DNA of 64,000 nt from Notolepis coatsorum (GCA_963971535.1 OZ020589.1:57501511-57565510), one strand, 5' to 3'. Positions 48,303 through 60,771 are shown, numbered from the stretch's first letter. Notes: a model not told the origin generated them from the letters alone. A program made the numbers and translations.

Positions 48303-48746
48303 CCATCAGAAACCGACCCACCCAGTTGGCCAGTAGTAATAGCCAATCACAGAACAAGATTAGACTCGGGTTGGGGGCTTAAAAGCCACTCGTATTGAAC
48401 AGTAAGACACACAGTTTGACCGAGACTGTGGTCAAGGATGGACCTCTGATGCTGTGAAACCTGCTGTGTGCTTTGTATGCTGAATAAATCATCTTTTCAT
48501 TGGACCATTTGCTCCATGGTAAACTGTATTCCAGCTTCCTACTTCTTGCTCAGAAAACCAGACCTCCATGCAGGGCTTGACATTAACTTTTTGGCTCACT
48601 AGCCACTGTGGCTAGTGGTTTTCCAAAGTCACTAGCCACTCAGCATTTTCACCAGCCAAAAATCCCCACACACGCCGATCATAAGATAACATTGCGATTA
48701 TTAAAATGATGTGGGCTCCAGACTCACTTTTTTCACCACTGTGATG

Positions 48747-48749
<3 letters not shown>

Positions 48750-48827
<78 letters not shown>
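48750..48827 (+). repeat. (GA)n microsatellite
   Basis: About 78 bases of GA. A second, shorter run lies at about 49382-49408. Confidence 0.97.
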
Positions 48828-48829
<2 letters not shown>

Positions 48830-48839
48830 AAGAAGAAAC

Positions 48840-49303
48840 AAAGAAGACCCTTAGGTACAGACTCAGCGAGCACAATAGCCATTGAGAAAGGTCGCCTTAG
48901 GCAGACCTGGCTCCTAAGAGAAGACAGCCTGTGCACCCGCTGCACACAAGATGAGGTGGAAACCGAGCTACACTTCTTAACAACCTGCCCACTATACCAA
49001 GACATCAGAGACATATACTTCAACCTGCCCACTATACCAAGACATCAGAGACATATACTTCAACCTGCCCACTATACCAAGACATCAGAGATATATACTT
49101 CAACCTGCCCACTATACCAAGACACTATCAGAGACATATACTTCCCACAAATTGCAAACACCCAAAGAGACTTTGAAAACATGGACAATAACTCAAAACT
49201 CCCATACCTACTGGGAGAAATACAAGAATGTGCAAACACAGCAGCAAGATTTGTGAGCTGCTTTGACAAGAAAAGGACATCCAACAGAATCCAACCACCA
49301 TAA
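48840..49303 (+). pseudogene. C-terminal fragment of a non-LTR retrotransposon with 40-bp tandem repeats
   Basis: The frame reads CTRCTQDEVETELHFLTTCP, the Cys-His motif found near the end of many LINE reverse-transcriptase proteins. Four tandem copies of a 40-bp unit follow (48981, 49021, 49061, 49101-49143; the last is 43 bp), which break the frame. The C-terminal piece LPYLLGEIQECANTAARF resumes at about 49199 and stops at 49301-49303. The clade is not certain. Confidence 0.65.
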
Positions 49304-49424
49304 AGACTGTCAACCATATAAGAAATTCCTTCTGTAATGTACTGATTTATTTTGTTTTCTCTGTTTGATTGTTTTGTTTGAGAGCGAGAGAGAGAGAGAG
49401 AGAGAGAGCGCGCTTACTGTAGGT

Positions 49425-50884
49425 CAGACCTGGGCATTGTACGGTGATTCTGACCGGCCCGCGAAAGATTACATGATAATAAAAAAAAATCAACGTTCAC
49501 ACGCACAATATACGCTTACCTAGGATTTGACTTGATTCAACAACAAAGCAGTCGGGGCAAGCCGAAACCGGTCGAAAGTGTGGTTATTTGAAGTTTGGAT
49601 TTATTTTTTCACAACTGAGGTAGGTAGATTACATTTTTAGAGGCTAAAGTACAGAAAAAAGGTACCGATGGGTACCGGTATCGATTCACAGGTACCGGTA
49701 CCGTATTGGTTCAAATGTGAACGGTACCCATCCCTACTGAACACACAACTGCAGGGCAAGGGCATTTTTGCTCATGAAATGCATAGCCATGTGAAAGCCT
49801 TCATGACAAAGTTGCAATTAATTTCAAGGCAACTAGGCAGCAACAATCTCAAACACATGAAAACCCTGAAAGAAGTCAAACCATCAGCTGATCACCCGCA
49901 CAGGTACTCATCCATGTTGGGAACACTGCATGATGAATTTTCAAGGCGTTTTCAAGATTTCAAAAAGGTTGAGGATGAAATGCAGCTGGTTTCCTCTCCC
50001 TTTACCTGCAGTGTTGATAGTTGTTCAGCTTGAACTCATTGACCTGCAGTCTGATTCACTACTGAAAGAGCACTATAAGTCAGCATCACTGCTAGAGTTC
50101 TATTCTGCTCTCAAGGAGGAGAACTTTCCAAACATGAGGAGACATGCTCAGAAGATGTTGGTTCTCTTTGGATCCACCTACATAATGTGAACAGACATTC
50201 TCAGTCATGACGTTTATCAAGTCCAGGTACAGATCCTCTCTCACTGATGAACATCTGGCAGCTGTGCTTCGCATCTCCACCTCAGACATGCAACCTGACT
50301 TTGATGGACTTGTTAAAGCTCAACAGAGACTGGATTTCTCACACTGAATGAAAAAAAAAGAACTGAAGAACACTAAAATGTGGAAATATACCAAGTGAAA
50401 TGGGATACTTGATATTTCTTTTTTCTTTTTTTTGCACAGTTCTGAAAACATTAAATGTTTAATATAGGCATGTAAAGTAAAAAAGGCTACAAAACTGGGA
50501 CACTTTTCTTTACACAGTTCAGTGACATGTCTTGTTTATTTTTGCTATAAGATGATGTGATGTCTTTAGAAAGCTAAGAAAATCCTTGTTTCAATAGTAT
50601 ATGAAACTCAAAATGCCCTTTGTTATTAATGTTTCACATTTTGTTTATCATTTTGGAAATAAATTCTATTTGAATAAATTATATTTTTGAAAGCTAACCT
50701 CACCTTTTAATTGCCAAATAATAACATACACTCTTACCAGGGGTCAAAACAATGCCATTTACTGCTTTTTATATAGAAATAAAATGTATATTATGCATAA
50801 TTGAGTTTGGAATTTTGGCCCGGCCCTCCAACATATTTTCAGTTGCTCATTCGGCCCCCTGGGAAAAATAATTGCCCACCCCTG
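49425..50884 (+). mobile_element. hAT element, 1460 bp, with 3' part of transposase
   Basis: The left end CAGACCTGGGCA and right end TGCCCACCCCTG are inverted, flanked by the exact 8-bp duplication CTGTAGGT (49417-49424 and 50885-50892). It carries the C-terminal part of a transposase. Deletion of the 5' coding region probably made it non-autonomous. Confidence 0.88.
49737..50346 (+). pseudogene. hAT transposase C-terminal fragment (GTF2IRD2/ZBED-like)
   Basis: Three frames together give a hAT C-terminus: LNTQLQGKGIFAHEM, then LELIDLQSDSLLKEHY, then RRHAQKMLVLFGSTYI and CEQTFSVM...KSRYRSSLTDEHL, the dimerisation (hATC) block. Frameshifts occur near 50010-50025 and at about 50187 (stop TGA). 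The pattern matches the hAT lineage that gave rise to GTF2IRD2 and ZBED5-type proteins. The N-terminal zinc finger and first catalytic residues are absent. Confidence 0.8.
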
Positions 50885-51659
50885 CTGTAGGTTCTAGGTT
50901 GAATGAATTGATGAACAATGTCGCCGTTGGAACGTTTCATTATAAGCGTCTTGCAAGTTGCAACGCTGGTTAAGATATGAAAATACTGTGTAAGGATGCA
51001 TTAGCCATTAGCTAGCTTACTTACAGAGACTTGTAGGCAGCTGTGTTTAACCCACAGTACACCAGTATGTAAACAAAGGTTTTAACCATCCACAACAGAA
51101 TATTGCAGTCCAAATGTATTTCCGATGCTTGATTATTCTTTCAGATCGACGCAATGTCTTGAAACTATTATGCTCCGAAAGCAAACTTGTGGTGTCGCTC
51201 AATGAGGAAGTGGGCACGGTGTCAGGTTTCACAGTACCACATGGCTTTTTTGTTTATCTCGTCATTCAGCTAATATCAGAGTGATGATCAGAGCCAATCA
51301 GAGGCAGATCAGGGCTGGTCTTTGCATAATGAACGTGTTATAGCCAATCAAAGGCAGAGATTTTTTTTTATACGCACATGGCCACGGGGGAAAATACGCT
51401 AAACACACACACATACACACAGACAGACAGACCTTTCATAGAAAAAAAGCCACTAGCCACTGGGGCGGGTAGAATGACAGAGGTACACGCCCCAGGGGGA
51501 TTCTACCCACATCTGGTGGGTGGGCAGGTGCCATTGTCAAGCCCTGCATCCATGCCTTGGGAATTACCACGACAAGTTACAAGACTTAAATTTACTTCAA
51601 AAGGAAAGAAATATACTAATCCACATACTCACAGATCTAATCTATACTAACAGAGTGAC

Positions 51660-52010
51660 CTTGTGGGTCAGGACATGTGAAAGGTAATAAGGGCCGGGGT
51701 TTCCGGACCAAGAGCTGTCCGAGACACTGGTGACCCACGCTGCAGTGCGGTGCTCAGAGCCTCGTCTACGGCACAACTTCAATGAAATAGAAGAAAGGGC
51801 ACACAGCTCTACATCCTCTGGCCGCCTCAGACCCACTCCTATCCGAGCTCCGGGAGGGTCATCAAAGAGAAGCCGCCTATTCTCGGTCATCGCTCAACAA
51901 TGGTGGAACGAACTTCCCACCACAGTTAAGACAGCCAAAACCTGACCAATATTTTGCAGTCGACTAAAAAACACACTTCTTCAATCAATATCTGACATGA
52001 AACAATTTAA
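51660..52010 (+). pseudogene. 3' end of a non-LTR retrotransposon (CR1/L2/Rex-type)
   Basis: The frame ends RLFSVIAQQWWNELPTTV, the S-F-x-x-x-A-P-x-x-W-N-x-L-P signature seen just before the stop of many CR1, L2 and Rex1 proteins. A frameshifted ...SRLKNTLLQS-like tail follows at about 51960-52000. 5' truncation is typical for such elements. The exact clade cannot be fixed by eye. Confidence 0.6.
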
Positions 52011-52096
52011 ATAACACACTAACCTTCTTACTGTCCTATACTATCATGCACTCTTCCTACTATACTAATATGTCTTTACACCTAACATTTTTTAAA

Positions 52097-52600
52097 TGGG
52101 CGGGGTGTCTACGTGGTGCAGTGGGCAAGGCGCTCACCACGAATACTGGAGACTGGGCTCGAACAGGTTCGCCTCCCTGTTCGAGCCCAGCGGTCCACAT
52201 TGCTTTCAGTTTAGCTGTTCGTCCGCACTAATACACATTGGCAGTATTAGGGGGAGGGAAACTGATGGGTGGGGATCGGGCGTTGTGGACAGCGACTCCT
52301 ACAGGTCGGTTGGTGCGCCTGCGCAGTAGAATCAGGAAGCGACGGGGCGGGGCCCCTCTAAAGCCCAGACCCCCGACGCTGAAAGATCGAGCCGCGCAGG
52401 TGGAAAGATGCGACTGCTGTTACCTCGAGTATCGGAGGGGACTCGTGCTATGTATGACTTAGTCCACATTGCAGCCGGCTTGTGGGAGGCATGAAACAGC
52501 GTTCAAAGACGGGGGAGGGTTGGATTGGATGATAGGAAAATTGGGATGGGAGAAAAATAGAAAATGGGAGAAAAAGTGGATACAAATTATTTTTTTAATG
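52097..52600 (+). repeat. tRNA-derived SINE, copy 1, with hairpin at box B
   Basis: Box A-like gtggtgcagtgggcaaggcg begins near 52114. At the box B position is an inverted repeat, ctgggctcgaacag (52153-52166) and ctgttcgagcccag (52177-52190). The body (tggcagtattagggggagg, ggtgcgcctgcgcag) matches copy 3. The tail from about 52443 is the left edge of the tandem duplication. Confidence 0.75.
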
Positions 52601-52601
52601 G

Positions 52602-52920
52602 GCTTGCACCGCTCTATCTATCCGATCTCATCTCCCGATACTCGCCCGCACGTGCTCTGCGCTCACAAAATCCACGGCTTCTATCAATTCCTAGGGTTAA
52701 ATAGAAATCTGCCGGCCACAGAGCCTTTGTCTACCGCGCTCCCTACCTGTGGAACAAATTACCTGCCGTCATCAGGGGCGCCTGCTCTGTCGAAGCTTTT
52801 AAATCCCTGCTTAAGACCCATCTTTTCTCCCTCTCCTTCAACCTACCCTGATCTCACCTGGTCGGGGACTGACCTTTAGATTAATCTGTCTAGTTTAGTT
52901 AGGATGTCTATTTTCTCCCA
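52602..52920 (+). pseudogene. L2-like LINE 3' end, copy A
   Basis: The frame FVYRAPYLWNKLPAVIRG, followed by AFKSLLKTHLFSLSFNLP and a stop at 52849-52851, is the C-terminal signature of L2/Maui-type LINEs. The upstream coding region is absent (5' truncation). A C/T-rich 3' untranslated part follows. Confidence 0.7.
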
Positions 52921-53429
52921 TCTCTGCTTTTCCGCAGCACTACAAACATGGGAACTCTCTAACCCCTGTCCCCCCCCCCATCTCTCTGAGTCCTGTGATT
53001 AAGACGGGGAGGACGCGACCCCCTTTGTGCCGCCCTTGTGCCTCAAATAGATTCGCTATCAGCTCTATCTTTAATCTTTAAACATTTTCAGTTGCTATCG
53101 CTATCAGCTCTATCTTTAATTTTTCAAAATGTTCAGTTGCTATTGCATGCACTCATCTGTGTTTCACTACACACACGAGTGCATGCTTACCAACTGTTAG
53201 TCTGCAACACTACTATCACCGACTATCACTGCGTTGGCCCGACGCGTCTCCAGCGAGGGAGGCGTCGGTGAAAACGTGACATGTGACAGCCTACTGCCCA
53301 TGGGGACCCCCCTGGTGAGGACCCCAGGCCCTCCCCAGGGGCCGAGGTCCCCCAGTACTGACACGGGAACCTTAGCCGCTTCCACTTGCCTCTCACCGGG
53401 TCTATTTCCATGCTGGAAAAAACCCACCT

Positions 53430-54200
53430 CCGTAACCTCCTCCTGGGGTGAAGAGGAGGCCAAGAGGGACCACAGAATGAGCAGATGCCATCATACCGAG
53501 CAGGCGTATCACGGACAGCGCCGTAATCATCCTAGGACGGAACCTCCAGAGCGTGTCGATAACACGCTCTGAGAGGGATGCCCATAGCACTCCACCCGTT
53601 GACTGGGAAGAGGAATACTCTACTTTCAGTCTACAGCAAACCCCAGGCTGGTAGGAATTCCACCACCTGCCTGGTCTGAGACATGACGATCCACCTTGAT
53701 CGCCAAGGACCAGAATGTCATCAGGGCAGAATACACTTCGTAACCCCTGACGACGCAGAGGCCCCAGTGCGGTTTCCACGCACTTGGTGAAGATGCGGGA
53801 GCCAGAGAAAAACCGAACGGCAGCCTCTGGTACTCATACGCTAAACCCTGCAAAGGAAGCGTAGGTAAGCCCTAGGATGGAAGATCGGGGATGCGAATAC
53901 GCATCCTACAGGTATATGGAGGAGAACCAGGCCCCCACCTGACAGTGTTCAACAGGTAGGAGACGATAAAAAAAAATGCTGAACCTTCCCATGGGACAGG
54001 TCCAGCATGGGTCTGACACCCCCCCTCCCGAGTTCTCGGGCACCAGAGAATACCGGGAGGAAAACGCCACGACGATGGCTTGCTTCGTCCACAGAGATTG
54101 GATCTTGTTGATGGTGTTGATGCCGGTGACCCTGACAATAGGGTCTGTACCAAACCTGAAAACGGGTGGGGTTGTGTAAATACAAGTCCCCACCTCAGCG
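53430..54200 (-). pseudogene. DIRS-like reverse transcriptase fragment, copy A
   Basis: On the minus strand, across several frames: YSLVPENSGGG and GVRPMLDL, WFSSI-L, GLAYEYQRLPFGFSLAP, VETALGPLRRQGLRS, a degenerate catalytic box CPDDILVL, then VIDTLWRFRP and LLGMMASAHSVVPLGLLF. This order and wording match DIRS-1-type reverse transcriptases. Premature stops and at least two frameshifts are present. No tyrosine recombinase was found in the window. Confidence 0.75.
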
Positions 54201-55250
54201 TTCTCTCCATCCACTTCGACATATGGCACTGCTGAAGCCATATGTGATGATACTCCCAGAGCGCACCCGCCGCCATACGGCGCTGGTCCGCAAGGAACTG
54301 TAGATAGGCGGCCCGGTCCCTCCCGCTGTCCGTAGTCAACTCAACCGCCAACCGTGCGGGCAGGGCGTTCCGTGGAATCGGGACAAAAGTCCCTGATACA
54401 ACCCACGAGGCAATCGCACCCAAGGGGGGACCCCGACAGAAAGGGCCGGTTTGATACGGGGAAGCTGACATCATACCAGGTGACAAAAGCTCCCCCACTG
54501 AACACCCCTCCAGAACATGCTGAGGAGTTGTTCTGCAGCTAGACATGCAAGGTGTGAGGCCCCCATGGGTTCCTACACACCGTAGCCCTGCAGTGATATT
54601 ACTACCACCCAAATCACGGACCAGGCACCAACATGATACCCGGCCTGGCAAAGGCGAGGGCGGGGAAGCCTGCACTGTGTGCCTCAAAAAAAGGTCTCGA
54701 GCCCCCCTGCTGACAACACTTGTAGTTGACAGACGTAACACCAGGCTCAACCAAACACAGCTTATGGAGCCGCTTGACAGCACAACATTCTCACAGACAG
54801 ACCTAGGCTCAGCCATCAACTGGGTGTCAGCCCCTGTCCCCATGAGAAGCGAAACGTGGGGCGGCATGCGCTTCAACGACGGCTCGCGGACCGCAGCCAA
54901 AGGAAACAAATCAGAGCCCCTTTTACGCCGGTGTTGGGGGAGAGAGTGATTGGAGAGCGGGCTGCTCGCGGCAGGACGGCGACGGTTTCTCAGGCCGCAC
55001 TCATCCAATATGGCCGATCCCTCGGCCGCCAAGGCTGTCGGCCTCATGGACTGTTGACTCAACGCCCAGGGTACCTCTGGCGGGGGAAAACATGGCCGCC
55101 TGTCGAGGGCCTCGCCCTAGTCGCTGACGAGGCCGTGCTCTCACCTCTGGCTGCGCGGCGTGAGGCGGTGTGGGGCCTAGGACAAATACCGCCCGCGCTC
55201 CAGCAGAAGACCAAAGATCCTCTGCGGAGAGGGGAGCCCTGAGGAGGGAA
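54201..55250 (-). pseudogene. Probable DIRS-like upstream coding region, copy A
   Basis: A long minus-strand open frame (53872-55062) enters from this side. It contains LPARLAVELTTDSGRDRAAY and QRRMAAGALWEYHHIWLQQC with no family signature I can name. Its position upstream of the RT suggests Gag of the same element. The frame changes near the RT, so the ORF there is partly nonsense. Confidence 0.4.
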
Positions 55251-57205
55251 AAATTATTTTTAACTTCTCACCCCCTCAAAAGGGAGACTAATCCAAACAA
55301 GATGTCTGTAAACAAGCGTTGACAGCATCCTAGCCCTCCCTGCGCTTATAGCTTGCGGCTAGGTCAAAGCTAATAACATCAAAAACCCCCGATGTTTCGA
55401 CGTCGGCTGGCCCTCATGGCCCCGCCACCAGACACCATTTTTGACAGAAAAAACAGCCATTCGAACAAAGTCACTAATCGCTGCTAATTCTATACCGTGG
55501 CGGTATAGGCTTTAACAGCCCACCAGCCACCCGCCGGGCCGACTCACCTCATGGTGTTGGCCGGGCGGGGCACTGTTTCAACATGCCAGAGGCAAAGGAC
55601 TGATGCCACCTGCTTCATAAACACGGAGCACCAGTGGTGGTTGCAACCAGCAACCTCCACTGTGGTGTGCACCCATGAAGGGATTAATGAATAAATGAAC
55701 TAAAAACACCACCAATACACTGTAGAATGGGCTAGCCCATACACACAATGTTAAGGGGATGCGGACCAGAGAAACCAGTCCTGCATACCATTCATAATAT
55801 TCACAAAAAAGCACACCATCCCTAGACCTCAGCCCATTCACCCATGAAAAAGGTAAACAAAAGCCCCCGCAATACTCCCAACAGTAGACACCGATTGACC
55901 GTCAGCATGAATGGAAGAGGAGGGAAGACTTTTTTAGAAAGACATCCCTCAGCGGGGAATCGAAAACAGAAACAGTACCCAGCATATAGCATAGCGTTAG
56001 CCGCACGCTCCATGATAGCCTGGAAAACGTCCAACTCAGAGGGACGTTTACCCAGACATCCTGCCCCTTGCGCCGATACACAACTAGGTTGTCGAACAGA
56101 ACAACAAGCAGCATTACTAACACCAGCGTTAATGCCTAGCGGCGCAGATCCTACCTGAGTGTGAGTCAGCTCGATAGCTACACATCACATGTCGTCCCTC
56201 TGTCTGCTGTCAACAAGACGAGGAAACCCCAGTACAGACCCGAAGCGGAGATGCATCGAAATGCATCCAGCTGCAGGACCGCAGAACCCATACGAGCGCC
56301 GTTGGAACATGCTGAGAAGATTCCAGGGGCTGGCAAATCTCCGGCATTGTTCAAATTCTCTCTGCAGATCATAAACGCTAGTTACACAGGGTGCAAAGCA
56401 TCCGCCATGATGGAAAACGAAAAAGAGGAAGGGTGAGTGGTGACCACGCCCGGTGTATTATAGTAAGACACTGGGGCGGGGCCTGGTCAAGTGTATGGGT
56501 GTTTTGTTTTAGTTCATGGAGTACAGTAGGTACAGGATATGAGGTATATCTCGATATGGCATAAGAGCAGGACGCGATGCCAGTACGAGTATATAACCAT
56601 GGACCTCAACTGCACAGGCCTGAGAGAGGCACCACTGAAACCTGCCATTTAAATAAAAAGCAAGGGGTGATCTGAAATGGTATAAAATGCTATTGGTAGG
56701 ATTGAAAAGCTGCCTCTGGAATATAAATACATATGAATACCTCAATGAGAAAAAATAATTTAGCTTGAGAAAAGTGACTCTATTATTTTATAGACATAGT
56801 GTAGAAACGGTATTACTCTAGTTTACTGTATGTATTTCCATATTTTAGCATAATTCAGATGTGTTATCTGTTTTCACAGATGATAATGTATTAGCTAACT
56901 AGCCTTCCTAAGCATGAGTCCCTCTGGAGACTGCCGACTCAAACACAATAATAATGTGTTGAAAATAACGTAGGATGTGTTAAAACTTATTTCTCAACAC
57001 AACTTTGTTTCTAGTTAATGACAACACATTTCAGGTGTACAGTGTGGGGTATGTATTTGCCTTCTGAGTATTATATTGTCCAGTCTCTGAGGGTTGAAAG
57101 AACATAGATCATCACCCTTCTGTCACTTATGTGAAAGTACAAATAGGTGCAAGTTCAGTGACTCTTTCTTATCCAATATTAGTATGGAAGTCAATGGGAA
57201 AAAAA
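55251..57205. other. Unassigned part of duplication copy A
   Basis: No recognised protein. It includes a short ATG exon-like piece (56407-56432) ending at GTGAGT, an AT-rich stretch from 56460, and a gcggggcctgg GC-box-like motif near 56473. It may include untranslated DIRS sequence. Confidence 0.35.
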
Positions 57206-57212
57206 ACATCAG

Positions 57213-57300
57213 TGCCGGGTGGCTAGGTGGTGCAGTGGGCAAGGCGCTCACCAACAATGCAGGAGGCGCTGGGTTCTATCGTGCTATGTATGACTTAGTC
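57213..57300 (+). repeat. Hybrid SINE at the duplication junction
   Basis: The head (ggtggtgcagtgggcaaggc through gcgctgggttc, ending 57276) equals the SINE at 62510. From 57279 (tcgtgctatg) it equals the tail of the SINE at 52097. The SINE middle is missing, with two bases (ta) at the joint. Confidence 0.88.
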
Positions 57301-57437
57301 CACATTGCAGCCGGCTTGTGGGAGGCATGAAACAGCGTTCAAAGACGGGGGAGGGTTGGATTGGATGATAGGAAAATTGGGATGGGAGAAAAATAGAAAA
57401 TGGGAGAAAAAGTGGATACAAATTATTTTTTTAATGG

Positions 57438-57756
57438 GCTTGCACCGCTCTATCTATCCGATCTCATCTCCCGATACTCGCCCGCACGTGCTCTGCGCTC
57501 ACAAAATCCACGGCTTCTATCAATTCCTAGGGTTAAATAGAAATCTGCCGGCCACAGAGCCTTTGTCTACCGCGCTCCCTACCTGTGGAACAAATTACCT
57601 GCCGTCATCAGGGGCGCCTGCTCTGTCGAAGCTTTTAAATCCCTGCTTAAGACCCATCTTTTCTCCCTCTCCTTCAACCTACCCTGATCTCACCTGGTCG
57701 GGGACTGACCTTTAGATTAATCTGTCTAGTTTAGTTAGGATGTCTATTTTCTCCCA
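57438..57756 (+). pseudogene. L2-like LINE 3' end, copy B
   Basis: Same sequence as 52602-52920, with the NKLPAVIRG...SLSFNLP end and stop at 57685-57687. Confidence 0.7.
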
Positions 57757-58265
57757 TCTCTGCTTTTCCGCAGCACTACAAACATGGGAACTCTCTAACC
57801 CCTGTCCCCCCCCCCATCTCTCTGAGTCCTGTGATTAAGACGGGGAGGACGCGACCCCCTTTGTGCCGCCCTTGTGCCTCAAATAGATTCGCTATCAGCT
57901 CTATCTTTAATCTTTAAACATTTTCAGTTGCTATCGCTATCAGCTCTATCTTTAATTTTTCAAAATGTTCAGTTGCTATTGCATGCACTCATCTGTGTTT
58001 CACTACACACATGAGTGCATGCTTACCAACTGTTAGTCTGCAACACTACTATCACCGACTATCACTGCGTTGGCCCGACGCGTCTCCAGCGAGGGAGGCG
58101 TCGGTGAAAACGTGACATGTGACAGCCTACTGCCCATGGGGACCCCCCTGGTGAGGACCCCAGGCCCTCCCCAGGGGCCGAGGTCCCCCAGTACTGACAC
58201 GGGAACCTTAGCCGCTTCCACTTGCCTCTCACCGGGTCTATTTTCATGCTGGAAAAAACCCACCT

Positions 58266-59050
58266 CCGTAACCTCCTCCTGGGGTGAAGAGGAGGCCAAG
58301 AGGGACCACAGAATGAGCAGATGCCATCATACCGAGCAGGCGTATCACGGACAGCGCCGTAATCATCCTAGGACGGAACCTCCAGAGCGTGTCGATAACA
58401 CGCTCTGAGAGGGATGCCCATAGCACTCCACCCGTTGACTGGGAAGAGGAATACTCTACTTTCAGTCTACAGCAAACCCCAGGCTGGTAGGAATTCCACC
58501 ACCTGCCTGGTCTGAGACATGACGATCCACCTTGACCGCCAAAGACCAGAACGTCATCAGGGCAGAATACACTTCGTAACCCCTGACGACGCAGAGGCCC
58601 CAGTGCGGTTTCCACGCACTTGGTGAAGATGCGGGAGTCAGAGAAAAACCGAACGGCAGCCTCTGGTACTCATACGCTAAACCCTGCAAAGGAAGCGTAG
58701 GTAAGCCCTAGGATGGAAGATCGGGGATGCGAATACGCATCCTACAGGTCTATGGAGGAGAACCAGGCCCCCACCTGACAGTGTTCAACAGGTAGGAGAC
58801 GATAAAAAAAAATGCTGAACCTTCCCATGGGACAGGTCCAGCATGGGTCTGACACCCCCCCTCCCGAGTTCTCGGGCACCAGAGAATACCGGGAGGAAAA
58901 CGCCACGACGATGGCTTGCTTCGTCCACAGAGATTGGATCTTGTTGATGGTGTTGATGCCGGTGACCCTGACAGGTGACCCTGACAATAGGGTCTGTACC
59001 AAACCTGAAAACGGGTGGGGTTGTGTAAATACAAGTCCCCACCTCAGCGT
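58266..59050 (-). pseudogene. DIRS-like reverse transcriptase fragment, copy B
   Basis: As copy A. The catalytic box region here reads CPDDVLVF. A 13-bp insertion near 58971 adds another frameshift between the upstream frame and the RT. Confidence 0.75.
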
Positions 59051-60110
59051 TCTCTCCATCCACTTCGACATATGGCACTGCTGAAGCCATATGTGATGAT
59101 ACTCCCAGAGCGCACCCGCCGCCATACGGCGCTGGTCCGCAAGGAACTGTAGATAGGCGGCCCGGTCCCTCCCGCTGTCCGTAGTCAACTCAACCGCCAA
59201 CCGTGCGGGCAGGGCGTTCCGTGGAATCGGGACAAAAGTCCCTGATACAACCCACGAGGCAATCGCACCCAAGGGGGGACCCCGACAGAAAGGGCCGGTT
59301 TGATACGGGGAAGCTGACATCATACCAGGTGACAAAAGCTCCCCCACTGAACACCCCTCCAGAACATGCTGAGGAGTTGTTCTGCAGCTAGACATGCAAG
59401 GTGTGAGGCCCCCATGGGTTCCTACACACCGTAGCCCTGCAGTGATATTACTACCACCCAAATCACGGACCAGGCACCAACATGATACCCGGCCTGGCAA
59501 AGGCGAGGGCGGGGAAGCCTGCACTGTGTGCCTCAAAAAAAGGTCTCGAGCCCCCCTGCTGACAACACTTGTAGTTGACAGACGTAACACCAGGCTCAAC
59601 CAAACACAGCTTATGGAGCCGCTTGACAGCACAACATTCTCACGGACAGACCTAGGCTCAGCCATCAACTGGGTGTCAGCCCCTGTCCCCATGAGAAGCG
59701 AAAACGTGGGGCGGCATGCGCTTCAACGACGGCTCGCGGACCGCAGCCAAAGGAAACAAATCAGAGCCCCTTTTACGCCGGTGTTGGGGGAGAGAGTGAT
59801 TGGAGAGCGGGCTGCTCGCGGCAGGACGGCGACAGTTTCTCAGGCCGCACTCATCCAATATGGCCGATCCCTCGGCCGCCAAGGCTGTCGGCCTCATGGA
59901 CTGTTGACTCAACGCCCAGGGTACCTCTGGTGAGGGAAAACATGGCCACCTGTCGAGGGCCTCGCCCTAGTCGCTGACGAGGCCGTGCTCTCACCTCTGG
60001 CTGCGCGGCGTGAGGCGGTGTGGGGCCTAGGACAAATACCGCCCGCGCTCCAGCGGAAGACCAAAGATCCTCTGCGGAGAGGGGAGCCCTGAGGAGGGAA
60101 AAATTATTTT
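59051..60110 (-). pseudogene. Probable DIRS-like upstream coding region, copy B
   Basis: Duplicate of 54201-55250. A 1-bp insertion near 59701 splits the long minus-strand frame of copy A into two. Confidence 0.4.
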
Positions 60111-60771
60111 TAACTTCTCACCCCCTCAAAAGGGAGACTAATCCAACCAAGATGTCTGTAAACAAGCGTTGACAGCATCCTAGCCCTCCCTGCGCTTATA
60201 GCTTGCGGCTAGGTCAAAGCTAATAACATCAAAAACCCCCGATGTTTCGACGTCGGCTGGCCCTCATGGCCCCGCCACCAGACACCATTTTTGACAGAAA
60301 AAACAGCCATTCGAACAAAGTCACTAATTGCTGCTAATTCTATACCGTGGCGGTATAGGCTTTAACAGCCCACCAGCCACCCGCCGGGCCGACTCACCTC
60401 ATGGTGTTGGCCGGGCGGGGCACTGTTTCAACATGCCAGAGGCAAAGGACTGATGCCACCTGCTTCATAAACACGGAGCACCAGTGGTGGTTGCAACCAG
60501 CAACCTCCACTGTGGTGTGCACCCATGAAGGGATTAATGAATAAATGAACTAAAAACACCACCAATACACTGTAGAATGGGCTAGCCCATACACACAATG
60601 TTAAGGGGATGCGGACCAGAGAAACCAGTCCTGCATACCATTCATAATATTCACAAAAAAGCACACCATCCCTAGACCTCAGCCCATTCACCCATGAAAA
60701 AGGTAAACAAAAGCCCCCGCAATACTCCCAACAGTAGACACCGATTGACCGTCAGCATGAATGGTTAAGAG

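Larger units (their letters stand above)
48571..51546. mobile_element. hAT element, 2976 bp, host to several insertions
   Basis: Ends CAGGGCTTGACATT and the inverted TGTCAAGCCCTG are flanked by near-identical 8-bp sequences (cctccatg 48563-48570; catccatg 51547-51554). Subterminal actagccact repeats occur on both sides. It contains a GA microsatellite (48750-48827), a LINE fragment, a second hAT (49425-50884) and a CCAAT-type module near 51293-51323. No transposase of its own is recognised. Confidence 0.8.
52443..57276. repeat. Tandem duplication, copy A (4.83 kb)
   Basis: It aligns base for base with 57279-62571, offset 4836 at the left edge. By eye about 16 substitutions separate the copies, about 0.3-0.4%. 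Length changes are a 13-bp and a 1-bp insertion in copy B, a 2-bp difference near 56777, and the MITE in copy B. Contents: SINE tail, LINE 3' end, DIRS-like RT on the minus strand, unassigned sequence and a SINE head. Confidence 0.95.
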
